Shown here piece after piece: positions 7,584 through 9,169 of a stretch of 9,169 nt of DNA. Origin of the DNA: an uncultured Eubacteriales bacterium (GTDB lineage Bacteria > Bacillota_A > Clostridia > Christensenellales > Aristaeellaceae); assembly GCA_902795555.1 (NCBI GenBank), contig CADBLV010000228.1, positions 1 through 9,169 on the forward strand. Reading direction: 5' to 3'. The position numbers and the translations under genes were made by a program. Each line of letters begins with the position of its first letter. Within the stretch, counting starts at the first letter, position 1. A model generated the notes under the pieces. That model saw nothing but the letters and a program-made list of their open reading frames with translations, was not told the origin of the DNA and ran no database searches.

Positions 7584-8849
7584 ATGCCAAACTTTGCCCT
7601 GAAGGACGATGTGTTTCAAAAGGCCGCGGAGCGGTTTCCGACCCCTTTCCATCTCTATGACGAGGCGGGAATCCGTGCCCGGGCCCGGGCGCTGAACGCT
7701 GCCTTCGCCTGGAGCGGGAATTTCCGTGAATACTTTGCCGTGAAGGTCCTGCCCAATCCCGCCATCCTGCGGATTATGAAAGAGGAGGGCTGCGGGCTGG
7801 ACTGCTCCTCGGCCACGGAGCTGACCCTGGCGGAGGCCTGTGGATTTCGGGGAGAGGAAATCATCCTTTCTGCCAACGCCATGCCGCCTCAGGAATTCAC
7901 TCAGGCCCGGCGCTTGGGAGCCCTGATCAACCTGGATGACCTGACGGACATCGAGACGCTGCGCACCCACGGGGGGATACCTGCGTGTGTATGCCTGCGG
8001 TATAATCCCGGCGGCGCCTTCACGATTGGGAACACGATTATGGGCAATCCCGGAGAGGCAAAATACGGCTTCACCGGGGCGCAGCTCCGCGAGGGCCTGG
8101 ACATCCTGAAAGGCCTTGGGACGGTCTCCTTCGGCCTGCATGCCTTCCTCTCCTCGAACACCATCGATGCTTCCTATTTTCCGAATCTGGCGGAGCTTCT
8201 GCTGAAAAAGGGGAAGGAGCTGGAGGCGGAGACGGGCCTGCGCTTTGCCTTTGTGGATCTTTCCGGCGGCATCGGCATTCCCTATCGGCCGGAAGAAGCG
8301 GAAACAGACATCCGTGCCGTGGGCGAAGGCGTCCGGAAAGCCTATGAGGCCGTTTGCCCCGGGGGCGGCGTGGCGATCAAGACGGAGCTGGGCCGATGGA
8401 TGACCGGGCCGTGCGGATGGCTTGTGAGCCATGCTGTACACGAAAAGAAAATCTATCGGGATTATATCGGGCTGGACGCCTGCGCGGTGAACCTGATGCG
8501 GCCGGCTATGTATGGGGCCTATCATCATATCACCGTCTGCGGCAAGCGGGACCGGCCTTCGGATCACGTCTATGACGTGACGGGGAGCCTTTGCGAAAAC
8601 AACGATAAATTCGCGATCAACCGCGCCCTGCCGGAAATTAAGATCGGGGATCTGATTGTCATTCACGATTGCGGCGCCCACGGCCATTCCATGGGATATA
8701 ACTATAACGGCCGCCTGCGGTCGGCTGAGATCCTGTATACCGCAGACGGGGAGTTCCGGCAGATCCGCCGGGCGGAGACCCCGCGGGATTACTTCGCCAC
8801 CCTGGACGGGGACGAGGCCGCGGCGGCTTTGTTGACGGAGAACCGGTGA
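7584..8849 (+). CDS. lysA: Diaminopimelate decarboxylase family PLP enzyme (LysA-type)
   Basis: Fold-type III PLP decarboxylase, 421 aa, predicted to convert meso-diaminopimelate to L-lysine and CO2, the last step of lysine synthesis in the cytoplasm. An alanine-racemase-like barrel carries the PLP lysine in YFAVKV (K54), GLH (H186), the phosphate-binding VDLSGGIGIPY (224-234) and ELGR (268-271, usually EPGR). The C-terminal part has CENND (337-341, usually CESxD, whose Cys enters the partner active site in the dimer) and HDCGAHGHSMGYNYN (361-375). Classical LysA has HxHIGSQ and GAYG; here these are HAFLSSN and GAHG. From memory this pattern matches LysA-annotated proteins of Lachnospiraceae-like Clostridia, so it is a recognised subfamily rather than a decayed enzyme. 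Another basic amino-acid or carboxynorspermidine decarboxylase is a less likely alternative. GGAGG at 7571-7575 is 8 nt before the ATG. It is probably co-transcribed with the gene 56 bp upstream. Confidence 0.88.
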   Translation: MPNFALKDDVFQKAAERFPTPFHLYDEAGIRARARALNAAFAWSGNFREYFAVKVLPNPAILRIMKEEGCGLDCSSATELTLAEACGFRGEEIILSANAMPPQEFTQARRLGALINLDDLTDIETLRTHGGIPACVCLRYNPGGAFTIGNTIMGNPGEAKYGFTGAQLREGLDILKGLGTVSFGLHAFLSSNTIDASYFPNLAELLLKKGKELEAETGLRFAFVDLSGGIGIPYRPEEAETDIRAVGEGVRKAYEAVCPGGGVAIKTELGRWMTGPCGWLVSHAVHEKKIYRDYIGLDACAVNLMRPAMYGAYHHITVCGKRDRPSDHVYDVTGSLCENNDKFAINRALPEIKIGDLIVIHDCGAHGHSMGYNYNGRLRSAEILYTADGEFRQIRRAETPRDYFATLDGDEAAAALLTENR

Positions 8850-8860
8850 TCGGGTATAAT
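8832..8860 (+). promoter_or_regulatory. Near-consensus sigma-A promoter at the lysA 3' end
   Basis: TTGACG (8832-8837) is separated by exactly 17 nt from a perfect TATAAT (8855-8860). The -35 lies inside the last lysA codons and the -10 is just past the lysA stop (8847-8849). Transcription would begin near 8867, leaving a leader of about 85 nt before the ATG at 8952. It is the best promoter match in the window and implies that the last gene is transcribed independently of the smc-lysA unit. Confidence 0.75.
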
Positions 8861-8888
8861 CAATTCGTTTGAGGATTCCGTTCCGCGG

Positions 8889-8934
8889 CCGGGACGGATG
8901 AAGCCGGCGACAGAGCCGGGACAGATGAAACCGG
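8889..8934 (+). repeat. Tandem 19-bp direct repeat, 27-bp period, in the leader of the last gene
   Basis: CCGGGACGGATGAAGCCGG (8889-8907) and CCGGGACAGATGAAACCGG (8916-8934) agree at 17 of 19 positions. Each contains an ATG (8898 and 8925) in frame with the chosen start at 8952, so three ATGs lie exactly 27 bp apart. The second copy runs into the GGAGGGAGG ribosome binding site (8933-8941). Confidence 0.7.
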
Positions 8935-8951
8935 AGGGAGGCAGGGAAGCG

Positions 8952-9169
8952 ATGGGCGGAAGGAAAAAATGGATTCGGGGTCTGACAGCGGCCCTGCTGT
9001 GCCTTGCACTGGCGATGTCCGGCGCGGCGGCGGAAAGCGGCATTGTGAACGACGAGGACGGCGGAACCTGGGATTATGACCGGGGTATCTATACCGATCC
9101 GGACGGAAATCAATACGAAATTACCGACGACAGCGGAGGCTCCTCCGGCAGCACCCGCCGATCGACCGA
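8952..9169 (+). CDS. Predicted secreted protein, 3' truncated by window edge
   Basis: An open frame with no stop runs to the end of the window (72 complete codons). The N-terminus is a textbook signal peptide: MGGRKKWIRG basic region, hydrophobic LTAALLCLALAMSG, then AAA as the likely signal peptidase I site, with the mature protein starting near ESGIVND. The Cys in the core is not in a convincing lipobox. The visible mature part is acidic and rich in Asp, Gly and Tyr (WDYDRGIYTDPDGNQYEI) and enters a Ser/Gly linker (SGGSSGSTRRS). This suggests a short structured repeat followed by a flexible spacer, as in cell-surface proteins. No family is recognised. ATG 8952 is chosen because GGAGGGAGG (8933-8941) ends 10 nt upstream and the signal peptide then begins normally. 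In-frame ATGs at 8898 and 8925 would add 18 or 9 polar residues. It has its own promoter (8832-8860). Confidence 0.75.
   Translation, partial: MGGRKKWIRGLTAALLCLALAMSGAAAESGIVNDEDGGTWDYDRGIYTDPDGNQYEITDDSGGSSGSTRRST

Noticed and set aside
8001..8006. Perfect TATAAT within lysA
   Set aside because: It encodes Tyr-Asn in a conserved RYNP stretch and has no -35 at the correct spacing.
8883..8888. CCGCGG palindrome after lysA as a terminator
   Set aside because: It is a bare 6-bp palindrome with no loop and no T-run. No terminator could be supported after lysA.
7458..9113. Minus-strand open frame of 551 codons opposite lysA and its flanks
   Set aside because: It spans a clear PLP decarboxylase gene, a promoter and a signal-peptide start on the other strand. 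Its length comes from the codon bias of a GC-rich genome.

Overview
The window reads as a chromosomal segment of a high-G+C member of the Bacillota, probably a clostridial gut- or rumen-type bacterium. The grounds are a canonical SMC (not MukB), strong GGAGG Shine-Dalgarno sites, sigma-A-like promoters, and a diaminopimelate decarboxylase whose motifs match, from memory, the form seen in Lachnospiraceae and related Clostridia. The lineage is inference; no rRNA or other decisive marker is present. No mobile element, CRISPR array, tRNA or rRNA gene was seen.

Layout. Positions 1-890 (+) hold the 3' two thirds of a MATE-family multidrug transporter gene, cut by the window edge. It runs tail-to-tail into a complete second MATE gene (891-2279, -), and the two stop codons abut with no base between them. 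A 273-bp divergent region (2280-2552) follows. It carries a leftward promoter for the second MATE gene and a rightward promoter for smc with an extended -10, an A-tract, an inverted repeat over the -35 and a short hairpin at the start of the smc leader. The large smc gene (2553-6119) is intact. It is followed, with an 8-bp overlap, by a gene for a secreted or membrane-anchored protein (6112-7527) that looks like a degenerate trypsin-like domain, then an FN3-like domain, then a C-terminal beta-rich domain. A lysA-type gene (7584-8849) comes next with its own strong ribosome binding site. Inside its last codons lies a near-perfect TTGACG-N17-TATAAT promoter for a further secreted-protein gene (from 8952), which leaves the window.

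How the genes work together. smc, the secreted protein and lysA are probably one transcription unit, with tight spacing and no terminator between them. The usual smc partners in many Bacillota (rnc upstream, ftsY downstream) are absent. The two MATE genes are a separate membrane-export module. The most unusual item is the predicted inactive protease-like secreted protein coupled to smc. The next most unusual are the 27-bp-spaced start codons before the last gene and the regulatory structure in front of smc. I did not find convincing evidence of a wholly new multi-gene system.
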